Positions 14,422-14,760 of a DNA stretch of 14,760 bases are shown piece after piece. The position numbers and the translations under genes are program-made. Position 1 is the first letter of the stretch. Each line of letters opens with the position of its first letter. The stretch covers positions 1 through 14,760 of the forward strand of contig SKMY01000030.1 in the NCBI GenBank assembly GCA_007120815.1, read 5' to 3'. A model generated the notes under the pieces. That model saw only the letters and a program-made list of their open reading frames with translations, had not been told where the DNA came from and searched no databases. The stretch comes from Syntrophomonadaceae bacterium. Lineage in GTDB: Bacteria; Bacillota_D; Dethiobacteria; DTU022; UBA8154.

Positions 14422-14451
14422 AAAAAAAGGCACGAAGGGGTGCCTTTTTTT
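14422..14451. terminator. bidirectional terminator between convergent genes
   Basis: AAAAAAAGGCAC (14422-14433), 6-base loop, GTGCCTTTTTTT (14440-14451). It is symmetric, with a T-run on either strand, so it can end both the SCP2 transcript (+) and the 56-residue gene (-). Confidence 0.88.
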
Positions 14452-14497
14452 GTGTTTCAGGTTGCCCGGCTAGAAAGCGTTTTTTATGATAAGTTGT

Positions 14498-14668
14498 TTA
14501 GCATTGATCTTTTTTTCCGATCTTCATACTGCAGGCGCTGTCACTTTGCGCAGACCTGATTTTTTCTTCGATATCCAGGTCTTTACTGATTTCTACTTGC
14601 GGATCAATCAAGCCTTTTTTGCTGTAATTGGGTTTCTGCTTTCTGCCTTTATTGTATTTTTTTGCCAA
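14498..14668 (-). CDS. small basic protein of unknown function
   Basis: 56 residues (MAKKYNKGRKQKPNYSKKG..) starting at TTG 14668, six bases after AAAGGAGGG; an in-frame ATG at 14686 lies before that ribosome site and would remove its use. The N-terminal half is very basic (AKKYNKGRKQK), while the middle is acidic (EISKDLDIEEK). Two cysteines (residue 46, in SACSM, and the C-terminal Cys56) are present. I do not recognise the family. The strong ribosome site, the strand-biased composition and the shared terminator support a real gene. The promoter lies near or past the window edge. Confidence 0.6.
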   Translation of the reverse strand: MAKKYNKGRKQKPNYSKKGLIDPQVEISKDLDIEEKIRSAQSDSACSMKIGKKDQC

Positions 14669-14760
14669 ACCTATCCCTCCTTTCATTTGTTATTGTTTGC
14701 TGAAAGGAAGGCTTCTATCCCTGAATGGCGGCAAATTCCTTTAATTACCCGTAAGCGTGG

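Overview
The window looks like chromosomal DNA of a Gram-positive, probably anaerobic, spore-former-type Clostridia, most like the Desulfotomaculum/Pelotomaculum group (Peptococcaceae). That placement is an inference. It rests on strong AGGAGG-type ribosome sites, frequent TTG and GTG starts, consensus sigma-A promoters, a NamZ (DUF1343) lysozyme-like enzyme fused to a copper-amine-oxidase-N-type domain, and an ISLre2-family insertion sequence. Most genes lie on the minus strand.

Layout. 1-1248 (+) is the end of an RlmD/RlmCD-type 23S rRNA uracil-C5 methyltransferase whose start lies before the window. 1333-1487 (+) is the collapsed remnant of a DUF1697 gene. 1499-2815 (-) is metY (O-acetylhomoserine sulfhydrylase), with a clear promoter and a palindromic operator candidate in its leader. 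3024-3257 (-) is a small CxxC protein. 3617-5173 (-) is the secreted NamZ-like protein. 5314-5482 holds a terminator and an 88-bp REP/MITE-like palindrome. 5565-6971 (-) is a flavin reductase/alpha-beta hydrolase pair. 7050-9360 (-) is murC followed by a DEDD exonuclease. 9361-9755 is a gene-free stretch with a cluster of DnaA-box-like sequences. 9756-12073 (-) is the tsaE-tsaB-tsaD operon, whose products install t6A37 on tRNA, together with a surviving scrap of rimI between tsaB and tsaD. 12232-13802 is an apparently complete ISLre2-type element. 13981-14295 (+) is a small SCP2-domain protein, and it converges on a 56-residue protein (14498-14668, -) across a shared bidirectional terminator.

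How it fits together. TsaE, TsaB and TsaD are three parts of one tRNA-modification machine. MurC and NamZ both act on peptidoglycan, one in precursor synthesis and one probably in turnover. MetY makes homocysteine for methionine and SAM, and SAM is the cofactor of RlmD. These groups share a neighbourhood, not an evident common pathway.

No defence island, CRISPR array, tRNA or rRNA gene was seen. The most interesting signals are two genes reduced to their ends by internal or 3' deletion (DUF1697 and rimI), the DnaA-box cluster far from any dnaA gene, the hairpin that buries the transposase start, and the REP-like palindrome with two competing folds.
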